A stretch of DNA of 64,000 nucleotides from Caldifarciminota bacterium SM23_42 (lineage in GTDB: Bacteria > Hydrothermota > Tepidihabitantia > SM23-42), in assembly GCA_001303785.1 (NCBI GenBank), contig LJUJ01000016.1, positions 1-64,000 of the forward strand, in the 5' to 3' direction. Positions 1-7,553 of the stretch are shown piece after piece. The stretch's first letter is position 1. The number at the start of each line of letters is the position of its first letter. The notes under the pieces are model-generated. The model did not search any database. It worked only from the letters and a program-made list of their open reading frames with translations, and had not been told where the DNA came from. A program made the translations under genes and the position numbers.

Positions 1-852
1 CCTCTTGGCGAAGTAACCGATGTTACCGATGACGATGAAGAGAATCATTACGAGATGGGCATAGGTGAGTGAAAGAAGGGCCTCGCTTGCCTTTCTTCTG
101 ACCTTAATCTTGAGGGTTCGCTCTACCATTTCTTCATATTCTGCCCCGCCCTTCATGCCGACCAGCAATCCGGAGAATTGCCCGGTCTGTAAGTAAGGAT
201 AAAACTCCGAGGCAGACACTGCGGTGATGCCAGCCCCCACTGGTAATCCGAATCTACTTTGGGCGTAAGCAACCCACCACTTTGGAATATCAGAACCACT
301 CAGCGATACGAGCAAACCGACATCATTGTAATTTGTTACCTCTTGCATCAGAGGCAGGGTGTCGGTTTGGTTCCCGTAGTAGTCAACTGTGTAGACACTG
401 GTGATGCTTTCGGCCATGCCCAGGATCGGGATTATTGGAGGTGGTACCCAGCCAAGGAAGACGTAATCGCGTCCATATATTATGCTATCGGCATTGGTCT
501 TTGCGACACTGTTGAACTCCTCGGTGACTTGGGTCAATGCGTTCTGGGCAAGCCCCAGCGGTTGAACATAGAGACTCAAAACGAGCAGCTTGATTCTACG
601 CTCAAACACATGCCGCAATATTGCAAATCCCATCGGGTCGAGTTCAGGAGCAGTTTGCGGTTCGTAATCGAAGTCAACGATCACGGCCTTTTCTGAAGGA
701 ATGGTGTCGATGGCGTAGTAGAGTTTTTCGACGGGCGCCATGACTCTGACTTTTTCCACCGAGGGAAAAAGAAGCGGTAGTAGGACAACGATTAGCAATA
801 TCAAGTAAATGATCCGGCGGTCGATGTTAGTCAATGTTTCGATGATCTTCAT
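1..852 (-). CDS. Membrane-module protein, two-helix type (cluster A, 3' end cut)
   Basis: Uncharacterised protein, open to the left window edge; 284 codons are visible. It is clearly paralogous to the 297-residue protein at 23587-24480. Shared features are an IDRRIIYL start to the first membrane helix (about residues 10-30), a central domain with DYVFLGW and LPLM motifs, the segment LQTGQFSGLLVGMKGGAEYE, and a C-terminal helix ending in GNIGYFAKR. By comparison with the paralog only about 10-15 residues are missing. Charges on both ends suggest N and C termini inside and the central domain outside the cytoplasmic membrane (inference). The start ATG overlaps the stop of the upstream gene as ATGA, so the two are probably translationally coupled. 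No function is known to me. Confidence 0.85.
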   Translation of the reverse strand, partial: MKIIETLTNIDRRIIYLILLIVVLLPLLFPSVEKVRVMAPVEKLYYAIDTIPSEKAVIVDFDYEPQTAPELDPMGFAILRHVFERRIKLLVLSLYVQPLGLAQNALTQVTEEFNSVAKTNADSIIYGRDYVFLGWVPPPIIPILGMAESITSVYTVDYYGNQTDTLPLMQEVTNYNDVGLLVSLSGSDIPKWWVAYAQSRFGLPVGAGITAVSASEFYPYLQTGQFSGLLVGMKGGAEYEEMVERTLKIKVRRKASEALLSLTYAHLVMILFIVIGNIGYFAKR

Positions 853-1514
853 TCGCGACCTCCTCCTAGCCAAGAACGCTCGATTCCAAGAATGATTTTG
901 AGTGCCGTAGCTAACGCGCCCAAGGCCACGCCAAAGAGTATGCCCCTTTGTCCGGCAACATTTGGTACATCCATAATCCACTGGGCAAAAGAGGGCAGAT
1001 GCGGTGATATTCTATCACCAAGTGGTAATACACCCAGCATGACGACAAAGGCCGCGGCGAGGAGCAGGGTAGCTTCGGTTGAGCGCGCACGGAATGCGCG
1101 GTAGGCAGCTGATGCCATGAAGAACGCCAACAGGGCAAACATGGTTGAACCGAGGGGCATGACAACATTCCAGTAAATCGTCCAGATATCAAATTGGAAC
1201 GAGCCAATACTTGTTGGTAGAATACCGGTCCCCCTTACCCCGCCAAAGAGCCCGATAATCGCACTGATAAGGAATGAGATTATAAGTATCCACGAGTATT
1301 GCCAGTTTTCGCGCCGTCTCTTTATCTTATCTATGTGTACCTTTAGCAGGCTACCCAGGCCAAGAACAAGAGCAAACGCAACCAAGATTCTCAGAAACTC
1401 GTTGCGCAAGAATCCGTCAGCATTCTGTACTACAGGGTGGGGAACGAAAAAGGGTATAATGCCAAGGATTCCGAAGACAAACACGAGAATTAATGGAAAG
1501 GTTCTTTTCATCAT
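849..1514 (-). CDS. Polytopic membrane-module protein (cluster A)
   Basis: A 221-residue protein with about five or six hydrophobic helices. It is a paralog of the 207-residue protein at 24477-25100. The two share FALLA[FY][FY][13 protein letters not shown], then EATLLL, and the C-terminal block RGIL[FL]GVA followed by [17 protein letters not shown]. These blocks are far better conserved than the rest, which suggests contacts with partner subunits (inference). It lies 6 bp after the FN3-DUF6754 gene and overlaps the next gene by four bases, so the three form an operon. A purine-rich GGGGG lies just before the ATG at 1514; the ATG at 1511 is an alternative start. Function unknown. Confidence 0.85.
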   Translation of the reverse strand: MMKRTFPLILVFVFGILGIIPFFVPHPVVQNADGFLRNEFLRILVAFALVLGLGSLLKVHIDKIKRRRENWQYSWILIISFLISAIIGLFGGVRGTGILPTSIGSFQFDIWTIYWNVVMPLGSTMFALLAFFMASAAYRAFRARSTEATLLLAAAFVVMLGVLPLGDRISPHLPSFAQWIMDVPNVAGQRGILFGVALGALATALKIILGIERSWLGGGRE

Positions 1515-1520
1515 AGCCCC

Positions 1521-2609
1521 CTATCTGAAGAGCCCGAGTATCGGGAATGTCGTGAGCAGCCCGATTATCGAGGCGATAATGAGTACGACGCCGATGAAGA
1601 ATTTCCCCCAGTCTTCACCTTTGATCGCGCCTAGCAAGAGTGGTTCTTTGGATATGTAAGCGGAAGCAGCATAGAGTTCCTCACCAATTAATGTGTAATC
1701 ACAGGCGGTAACGAAAAATGGTAACTGTGATACCTGGTCTGTACCAGCGATTTGGATCGCGCCAGTGGAAGCCCCGGTCTCGGCGAGAATCAGGGATTCG
1801 GCCCTGAACCAGCCAACCAGGAAATTAGTTGCCGGGCGCTCGCGTATCATAACGCCGTCGAGTGCCGCAGCATAGGCGAATTGCGAATCGGTAACATAGT
1901 AGACACTGTCTGGATCAAAGGAGTCGGGTCTACCGACACTGTTGTATGACTCCTTGATGATTTCGCGTGCGACTGTATAGACTATCGGGTCGCGGTTTGG
2001 ATTGATGAGTTTTGTGTCATATTGAGCACACTTCTTGGCCACCTCTCCGAGAATATTCAGCGAAGCGATGGTTGCGATGTCTTCGATATAGCCGATTCCT
2101 GGACAATAGAGAATCGGTTTACCCATTTCGGTGGCGCGACCTACAGCATCGTCGATTGCCTGCAAACCCGTGATCTTTCTAATGAACATTTCCCGACCCC
2201 TACGTGCGGCATAGGTGAAGTATAAGATAATGGCGCCGAGTATGAGTAGGGCAACAAAGACATTCATTTTTGTTCGGTCAACCAGGTGGGCCCTGCTCAT
2301 AACGGGTGACGACGGTTCAGAAAAGATTCTGATTGTGTCTCGGAGTGCTGCAACCTTATAGAAATACTCCAGGCCATCTTGTGTCGATTCATCTTCGATA
2401 CTTGTTCGCCCTGGGCCTATGAAACCAACTTTTTCATAGGTTTCTCCATCTTCACTGCGATATATGTCGTAACGAGTGATTTCTGCATCATCCTGCGATA
2501 GCTGCCACTCAATGGTTACCGAACCTCCACCGTCATCCGGCGTATCATAAGCACGTACACCGGTTGGTGGGGCTAATGCATATATACTACATAGAAGTAT
2601 CAAGGTCAT
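1521..2609 (-). CDS. FN3-DUF6754 membrane protein (cluster A)
   Basis: A 362-residue protein with a signal-like N terminus, a fibronectin type III-like domain (about residues 20-105), a membrane helix (about 115-135), a large conserved domain of the DUF6754 type, and a C-terminal membrane helix. Diagnostic DUF6754 stretches are [46 protein letters not shown] and [15 protein letters not shown]. Arg/Lys-rich residues after the first helix suggest that FN3 is outside and DUF6754 in the cytoplasm. Paralogs lie at 25097-26185 and 26363-27523. AAGGAGG precedes the ATG at 2609, so unlike the cluster B copies this gene has a Shine-Dalgarno site. I know no function for the family. Confidence 0.88.
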   Translation of the reverse strand: MTLILLCSIYALAPPTGVRAYDTPDDGGGSVTIEWQLSQDDAEITRYDIYRSEDGETYEKVGFIGPGRTSIEDESTQDGLEYFYKVAALRDTIRIFSEPSSPVMSRAHLVDRTKMNVFVALLILGAIILYFTYAARRGREMFIRKITGLQAIDDAVGRATEMGKPILYCPGIGYIEDIATIASLNILGEVAKKCAQYDTKLINPNRDPIVYTVAREIIKESYNSVGRPDSFDPDSVYYVTDSQFAYAAALDGVMIRERPATNFLVGWFRAESLILAETGASTGAIQIAGTDQVSQLPFFVTACDYTLIGEELYAASAYISKEPLLLGAIKGEDWGKFFIGVVLIIASIIGLLTTFPILGLFR

Positions 2610-2635
2610 TGTACCTCCTTAAAACATGGTTTTAT

Positions 2636-2736
2636 GGTTAGGGTTGGGATGCTGGAACTAGCATCCGATATCTGGTATCAGTTTTAAGCTTCACAACCAC
2701 AACCCAATGCCTATGTTTGATTGGTTGGGATGCTTG
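2636..2736. repeat. Hairpin repeats, left block
   Basis: Two copies of GTTGGGATGC (2643-2652, 2724-2733) and one AGCTTC...AACCCAATG arm (from 2687). The arm from 2687 and the GTTGGGATGC arm from 2724 form an imperfect hairpin of about 50 bp. A near-identical arrangement occurs at 3594-3641. The repeats bracket the small genes at 2711-3136 and 3200-3496. Confidence 0.7.
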
Positions 2737-3136
2737 ACTTCATTTTTTGATTTGCTCTCTTACCAAATGAAGTCCAGACCAATGCCAACCTGTATGTCTT
2801 TCGTGAAATTATTTCGTATTCGTCGATCATCTTACTGCATAAATCTTTTTCCACACCGTAGATATCGTGTACCTGACTCAACGATACAATGGTCTCATTG
2901 CTTTCACAAAGTGCATCATCCAGATATTTCTGAAAACCCTTGGGTTGATGCCTTTTTGAGTATCCCTCGGCAATAAGCCTTGGGACAGCCTTGGCTGAAC
3001 GTCTTAATTGGTCTGCTAAGTCGAATTTCTCTTCTTTAGGCAGTCTGGGGATGATCTGTTTAATAACAACGATCGCTGCTTTGTAAGACCTCTGGTATAC
3101 TTCAAGATCCCTGAAGCTAGCGATTTTCTTTTTCAT
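2711..3136 (-). CDS. Four-helix-bundle protein (S23/IVS-encoded-protein family)
   Basis: A 141-residue protein of the four-helix-bundle family, first described from open reading frames in 23S rRNA intervening sequences. Family features are FRDLEVYQRSY at the N terminus, the FDLADQLRRSAKAVPRLIAEGYS segment with its Arg-Arg-Ser core, and a final helix. The last residues run into the flanking repeat. No promoter of the type found elsewhere in this window lies upstream, and the ribosome-binding site is weak. The molecular function is not established. The gene sits alone between repeats, which suggests acquisition as a small mobile unit (inference). Confidence 0.85.
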   Translation of the reverse strand: MKKKIASFRDLEVYQRSYKAAIVVIKQIIPRLPKEEKFDLADQLRRSAKAVPRLIAEGYSKRHQPKGFQKYLDDALCESNETIVSLSQVHDIYGVEKDLCSKMIDEYEIISRKTYRLALVWTSFGKRANQKMKSSIPTNQT

Positions 3137-3142
3137 TTTTCA

Positions 3143-3165
3143 TCCAGCTTCCCAACCCCAACCAT
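3143..3165. repeat. AGCTTC/CAACC repeat arm
   Basis: A third copy of the AGCTTC-N-CAACC arm (AGCTTC at 3146). It lies between the four-helix-bundle gene and the MazG-like gene. The equivalent arms are at 2687 and 3595, so arms recur every 449-459 bp, with one gene in each interval. Confidence 0.65.
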
Positions 3166-3199
3166 TTGACAATTGAATTACGGGTTTTGTGATTAGTCA

Positions 3200-3496
3200 T
3201 CAGTGCTTCTCCTGGCAACTGCATGGGGTTTTATGGCATTTAGGACAGCCCCGATTGTATTTTTCCATGGTTTTTTCAGCATCGAGGCCAAGGATGGAGC
3301 CGACCGAAAGAAGCCAGGCGAGACAATCGGCAAATTCCTCATGTATCTTGTCTTTATCTTTTTTTCTTATGGCTCGCGCTAATTCACCGATTTCTTCCAC
3401 AAGCCAATTGAATGTCCTTTCTAATCCCCTTTTTGAGTCCTTCTTGAAGTAAATTTCTTTGATTAAATTTTGGTATCGATTCAGATCCATAAACAC
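3200..3496 (-). CDS. MazG-like nucleotide pyrophosphohydrolase
   Basis: A protein of up to 98 residues with the MazG-type metal-binding pattern: EEIGELARAIRK, then EEFADCLAWLLSVG. This all-alpha fold hydrolyses nucleoside triphosphates or dNTPs to monophosphates. The C terminus adds a small Cys/His cluster (CPKCHKTPCSC), which may bind zinc and is not part of the core fold. The first possible start is a GTG at 3496; an ATG at 3490 (MDLNRYQ) fits the family better. There is no recognisable promoter. It is flanked on both sides by copies of the local repeat, like its neighbour. The exact substrate cannot be told from sequence. Confidence 0.83.
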   Translation of the reverse strand: MFMDLNRYQNLIKEIYFKKDSKRGLERTFNWLVEEIGELARAIRKKDKDKIHEEFADCLAWLLSVGSILGLDAEKTMEKYNRGCPKCHKTPCSCQEKH

Positions 3497-3498
3497 AT

Positions 3499-3650
3499 AT
3501 GGTTATTGGGTTGGGGTTGGGATGCTCGACGCGTATGGTTTGGCGTTGGGAAACTGCAACGGATGACGATGAACGCGGATGCATATTGGCGTCCAGCTTC
3601 TCAAACTTAACCCAATGACTATCTTGGTAGGGTTGGGATGCGCGAACGCT
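3499..3650. repeat. Hairpin repeats, right block
   Basis: Holds GTTGGGATGC at 3516-3525 and 3632-3641, and an AGCTTC...AACCCAATG arm from 3595. The 3595 arm and the 3632 arm pair as an imperfect hairpin around the loop TGACTATC, with bulged bases, closely matching the block at 2687-2733. The rest of 3497-3745 has no convincing gene. Confidence 0.68.
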
Positions 3651-3745
3651 TCTGTGAAGACCGCTTTTCTGTGTGGTTCTGAATTTAGATTTGTCATGGG
3701 TTTCTTCTTAATTATATATCTGGATATTGAGAAATCAAGGTTTAG

Positions 3746-3779
3746 AAAAAAGAGAGAAGGGGCAGAACCCCTTCTCTCT
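3746..3779 (-). terminator. Rho-independent terminator of the beta-barrel gene
   Basis: Read on the minus strand: a 12-bp stem (arms 3751-3762 and 3768-3779, GAGAGAAGGGG type) with a five-base loop, followed by six T residues. It lies about 50 bp past the stop of the gene at 3829-5472. Confidence 0.85.
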
Positions 3780-3828
3780 CATGATTAGTTTAGCGATTAT
3801 TAATCACTAATCACCAATGTGAGGTTCA

Positions 3829-5472
3829 TTAGTCGAACTTCAAGGTTACCGACAGTCTCCAGTTGGATAAATCAGTTATTTCATTGAAACCCATCAGATC
3901 AATCTGGAGATTCTTGCCTGCACTCCAGCCGATACCGTAATAATAGTTGGTTTCAGGAATCTTTTCGGTTTCTTGCTGAACCGACCGTTCCGGCCTCGGA
4001 CCGGGGTCCTGAATGACCTCACTCTGGCTACCATCACCGTACACGGTCAAGGTACGTTGTGGTTGATAGTCTACTAATTCAACCGTGGTTGTGTAATCGT
4101 TATAAGAAAGTGTATGTTGTGCACCTAATCTGAAGACCAATGGTTTGATAATGAGGAACTCAAGTCCCACTGGAATGACGAAGCTGTTCATGCTGCCGTC
4201 TACTTGGGTCATCCAGGTTTCACTTTGCGTTATCGTACGGGTATAATCTTCTGGGCCTGAAATGGTGTCACCGTTGTCAAATACGGTGATGTCAACCGTG
4301 GTGTCTATCGCCGCCGTAGAATCTGAGTAGGAAGACGTGTTGAAGAAGAATCCGATGCCGAATTTCAAACGCTCGGACACATTGAATAGATGCCTCGTGC
4401 CGACGCGTAAGCCTTTAGTACTACGACTGCCATCATAATAAGTAACGGCATTTACCGTATCCCACGTAAATGTATTATAGCTTTGTTCCCGGGTTTTGAA
4501 GAAATGATCCATTGCGTCATCACCATAATCCAGCGATTGGGTAAAAAGGTCGAGATAGAACCTTCCTTGAGTATTTTCGCTGTAGTTGTAGAATGATTTC
4601 AGACCAATGGTGATTCGATTTCCGTTTTGTGGTTGCATTAGAGAATCCAATATTGCAACTTCTGTGTAACTGGTGTCAGGCTGCATCGGGTAATCATATT
4701 CGGCCGAATCACCAATAATAACGGCCTCGTTCTTTGTACTGAGCAATGCGAAATCGAGATTAAACCCAAAAGAGACCTTTTCGCGATCTAGCCAGGCACT
4801 GAATACGAAGGCATTATCACTATTCTTGACGACATCATCACCGCCGAAGCTTGCGTTCTCCTGATATTCAAGGGTATCGGCTTCCAAGTCTTGAACAAAG
4901 TATTCATAGGTGAAATTGTCGTTCGGATCGGTGAACGCAGTACGGTAATCTCTGTGCATGAATCCGATTCCCAAGCGAGTGCTGTTGAGTCTCGTTGCCA
5001 GCGCGAGATACCAGTCGCTGCTTTCGATTGTTTCGTACGCGGATCTGGTTGTTGTCTCGACGGTTCGGTTGGTGAAGTTGCCTAAGGTATCAGGGTTGTT
5101 CCAGTTTATGATCGTCAGTTCACCGTCGCCATACATCGGATTTCCGAAAGGATCATTCAGTCCGGTGTTCAGCGCTGTCTTGTCCGCGCGTCGGTCATAC
5201 ATCCCGCCAGGGTGGAGACTTCCCAGCGCGGCAACACCGCCGATTACGATATGGGGTTGACTACCGTCTGAGAATAGCGTTTCATCACCGGTTACGAAGT
5301 TAGCGAGACTAGTCCACAGTCGAGCACCGCCGATTTCAGGAATTCTCGCCGGGTCGAATAATAAATCGTAATCATCCTCAAAAAACCCGGCCGTTGATTG
5401 ATACCTGAACGATTCGGTGACCAATCCAGAAGAGAGCGACAACATAATTAACAATATTAAGGCATATTTCAT
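3829..5472 (-). CDS. Predicted outer-membrane beta-barrel protein
   Basis: A 547-residue protein with a cleavable signal peptide (MKYALILLIMLSLSSG) and a body of alternating amphipathic strands. It ends in WRLSVTLKFD, an aromatic-terminal strand typical of proteins inserted by the BAM machinery. I do not recognise a specific family. The start at 5472 is chosen over an upstream in-frame codon at 5493 because AGGAGG sits just before this ATG and the signal peptide begins there. A promoter at 5601-5628 gives a leader of about 120 nt, and a terminator follows, so it is a single-gene transcript. It probably acts as a porin, transporter or structural surface protein (inference). Confidence 0.82.
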   Translation of the reverse strand: MKYALILLIMLSLSSGLVTESFRYQSTAGFFEDDYDLLFDPARIPEIGGARLWTSLANFVTGDETLFSDGSQPHIVIGGVAALGSLHPGGMYDRRADKTALNTGLNDPFGNPMYGDGELTIINWNNPDTLGNFTNRTVETTTRSAYETIESSDWYLALATRLNSTRLGIGFMHRDYRTAFTDPNDNFTYEYFVQDLEADTLEYQENASFGGDDVVKNSDNAFVFSAWLDREKVSFGFNLDFALLSTKNEAVIIGDSAEYDYPMQPDTSYTEVAILDSLMQPQNGNRITIGLKSFYNYSENTQGRFYLDLFTQSLDYGDDAMDHFFKTREQSYNTFTWDTVNAVTYYDGSRSTKGLRVGTRHLFNVSERLKFGIGFFFNTSSYSDSTAAIDTTVDITVFDNGDTISGPEDYTRTITQSETWMTQVDGSMNSFVIPVGLEFLIIKPLVFRLGAQHTLSYNDYTTTVELVDYQPQRTLTVYGDGSQSEVIQDPGPRPERSVQQETEKIPETNYYYGIGWSAGKNLQIDLMGFNEITDLSNWRLSVTLKFD

Positions 5473-5600
5473 GTTTTTCCTCCTTCTGCCCATTCTCTCT
5501 AATAACCTTTATTTGTTGTGTTCCTCACCTCCTTTCATGACAATTTGGTATCTGAATAGGTAATAGATTACCGATTGGGAAAGAACACACGTTGTGCGAA

Positions 5601-5628
5601 TTATATATAGAGCGAATAACTTGTCAAG
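5601..5628 (-). promoter_or_regulatory. Promoter of the beta-barrel gene
   Basis: Minus strand: -35 TTGACA (5628-5623), 16-bp spacer, -10 TATAAT (5606-5601). The leader to the ATG at 5472 is about 120 nt and carries an AGGAGG ribosome-binding site. Confidence 0.8.
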
Positions 5629-5653
5629 ATTTAATTCTCAAACGACTGCTGGC

Positions 5654-5681
5654 TTGACTATGCATCAAATTGCTGTATCAT
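5654..5681 (+). promoter_or_regulatory. Promoter of the ABC-F gene
   Basis: TTGACT (5654-5659), 16-bp spacer, TATCAT (5676-5681). It overlaps an upstream in-frame TTG at 5670, so the ATG at 5706 is the likely start. It lies back to back with the promoter at 5601-5628. Confidence 0.7.
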
Positions 5682-5705
5682 GTAGAAACAGTTATTACAT
5701 CAACT

Positions 5706-7553
5706 ATGATTAGACTACGTGATGTTGAGTATTCGATTGGCGAACATACCCTGCTAGCGGGTGTCAATGCCAGCCTCGGTTTCCATGACCGGATCGGACT
5801 CGTCGGAGCCAATGGTACCGGCAAGACGACCATGTTACGTATCATCAAAAACGAGGTAGCACCATCCAGGGGGGAGGTTGAGCGCCGTAGAAATCTCAAG
5901 ATTGGATACCTGCCTCAGGAGGAGATTGTTTTATCCGGAAACACGCTGATTGCAGAGGTGTTACGCGACTATAACACTTGTCTCAATAAATTGTCGCGCC
6001 TCAGAAAGCAAATCACGGCTGCACCACATTCAAGGGATTTGTTACAGGCTTACGAGCAGGCCGAAGACAGGTTTAATGCGATAGGCGGTTATCAGTATGA
6101 AGCCAAAGCCCAGCGGGTAATTGCCGGGTTGGGATTCACAGACACCGAACATGACAAACGGGTAGAGGAGTTTTCAAGTGGTTGGCAGATGCGTATTGTA
6201 TTGGCTCGAATACTGTTAAGCAAGCCCGACCTTTTGTTGTTGGACGAGCCGACTAATCATCTGGACATCGAATCAATTCAGTGGTTGGAGGAATATCTCG
6301 GGCGCTTCAAGGGCGCTATGATTGTTGTATCGCATGACCGCTACTTTCTAGATAGGCTGTTGGAAAATGGCCGGGGCATTTCCCGCATCTGGGAGATCGA
6401 TTTTGGTGCGTTCCGCACGTATCGCACGGACTATACGGGTTACCTTCAACAATCGATGGTGCGCAAAGAACGCCTACTTCATCGGGCCAGGGTACAAGAA
6501 AAACGGATCCAGGAGATCCGCGAATTCATTGCTCGAAATAAAGCCAGTAAGTCAAAGGCAAGGTTGGTGAAGAGTCGTGAGAAATATCTTGAGCGTATGG
6601 AACGCGTGCAGATCGAGCAAGCACGCCGCAACATAAGGCTCGATTTTCCAATGGCCGAGATACACAGCAGGCGGCTAGTTGAATTGCTAAATGTGGATAA
6701 GAGCTATCATGGTCTGCCGGTATTAAAACATGTTAATCTAGTAATCGAAAACGGTGAAAAGATTGCCCTGATAGGAAGAAATGGCGCTGGAAAATCGACC
6801 CTGAGTCGCATCATAAGCGGGTTGGAGGAGCCTACGATGGGCGTGCGCAAGGCGAGCGAGCGTTTGCAAATAGGTGTCTTTTCCCACGAACTCGTGCTCA
6901 AACTCGATCCTAATAGTACGGTACTTGACGAGGCCTCGAAAGATGCTTTGCCTGAAGTCAGGCAGAGAATAAGGAGCTATCTTGGCTTGTTTCTGTTCTC
7001 AGATGATGATGTGTTCAAACGGGTAGGCGTCTTGAGTGGTGGTGAGAAGACGAGGCTCGTCATTCTAAAGGCCATGCTTATGCCATCCAATTTGCTGGTG
7101 TTTGATGAACCCACGTATCATCTGGATAGAGAATCTACCGATGCCGTGCGGCAAGCGGTGCAGCTGTATAGGGGGACCGTGGTATTGGTGACGCACGACC
7201 GTGATCTCATCGATTCATTTGCCAGACGATTGATTGAATTAAAGGATGGCAAGATACACGACTACCCAGGAGATTTTTCCTACTACCTTTGGAAGAGGAA
7301 AGCTGCAATCAAAAGCGGAGTGATGAAAAAAACACGCGGTAAGCAGGAATCGAGGCTCGAGAAGATTAAGCGTACCATTATACAAAAAGAAGAAAGGCGC
7401 AAGAAGCTGCGCGCGAGTTTCACACGTCAGGTAATGGTCAGCAGTCCACGGAAATCGAAGAAGCTGTTTGATGAATATCAAAAATTGACAAGAGAGATTG
7501 AAGAGCTGGAGAAGCGGTTTGGCTTTGGTGATGATGATGTATATAATAAGTAG
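5706..7553 (+). CDS. ABC-F family ATPase
   Basis: A 615-residue soluble protein with two ABC ATPase domains and no membrane segment, as in ribosome-associated ABC-F proteins such as Uup and EttA. The first domain has GANGTGKT (about residues 34-41), signature FSSGW and Walker B LLLLDEPTNHLDIESIQW. The second has GRNGAGKS, signature LSGGEKTRL and a DEPTYHLD. In the second Walker B region Tyr replaces the usual Asn (DEPTNHLD). A basic linker of about 80 residues separates the domains and a Lys/Arg-rich coiled coil ends the protein. Members act on the ribosome during elongation or stalling; the subtype is not resolved. The next gene overlaps its 3' end. Confidence 0.93.
   Translation: MIRLRDVEYSIGEHTLLAGVNASLGFHDRIGLVGANGTGKTTMLRIIKNEVAPSRGEVERRRNLKIGYLPQEEIVLSGNTLIAEVLRDYNTCLNKLSRLRKQITAAPHSRDLLQAYEQAEDRFNAIGGYQYEAKAQRVIAGLGFTDTEHDKRVEEFSSGWQMRIVLARILLSKPDLLLLDEPTNHLDIESIQWLEEYLGRFKGAMIVVSHDRYFLDRLLENGRGISRIWEIDFGAFRTYRTDYTGYLQQSMVRKERLLHRARVQEKRIQEIREFIARNKASKSKARLVKSREKYLERMERVQIEQARRNIRLDFPMAEIHSRRLVELLNVDKSYHGLPVLKHVNLVIENGEKIALIGRNGAGKSTLSRIISGLEEPTMGVRKASERLQIGVFSHELVLKLDPNSTVLDEASKDALPEVRQRIRSYLGLFLFSDDDVFKRVGVLSGGEKTRLVILKAMLMPSNLLVFDEPTYHLDRESTDAVRQAVQLYRGTVVLVTHDRDLIDSFARRLIELKDGKIHDYPGDFSYYLWKRKAAIKSGVMKKTRGKQESRLEKIKRTIIQKEERRKKLRASFTRQVMVSSPRKSKKLFDEYQKLTREIEELEKRFGFGDDDVYNK

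Noticed and set aside
259-696. 145-residue plus-strand frame at the left edge
   Set aside because: Antisense to the membrane-module gene, whose paralog at 23587-24480 confirms the minus-strand frame.
2636-3650. CRISPR array
   Set aside because: Repeats are imperfect, unevenly spaced, form long hairpins and are separated by genes; no cas genes are in the window.
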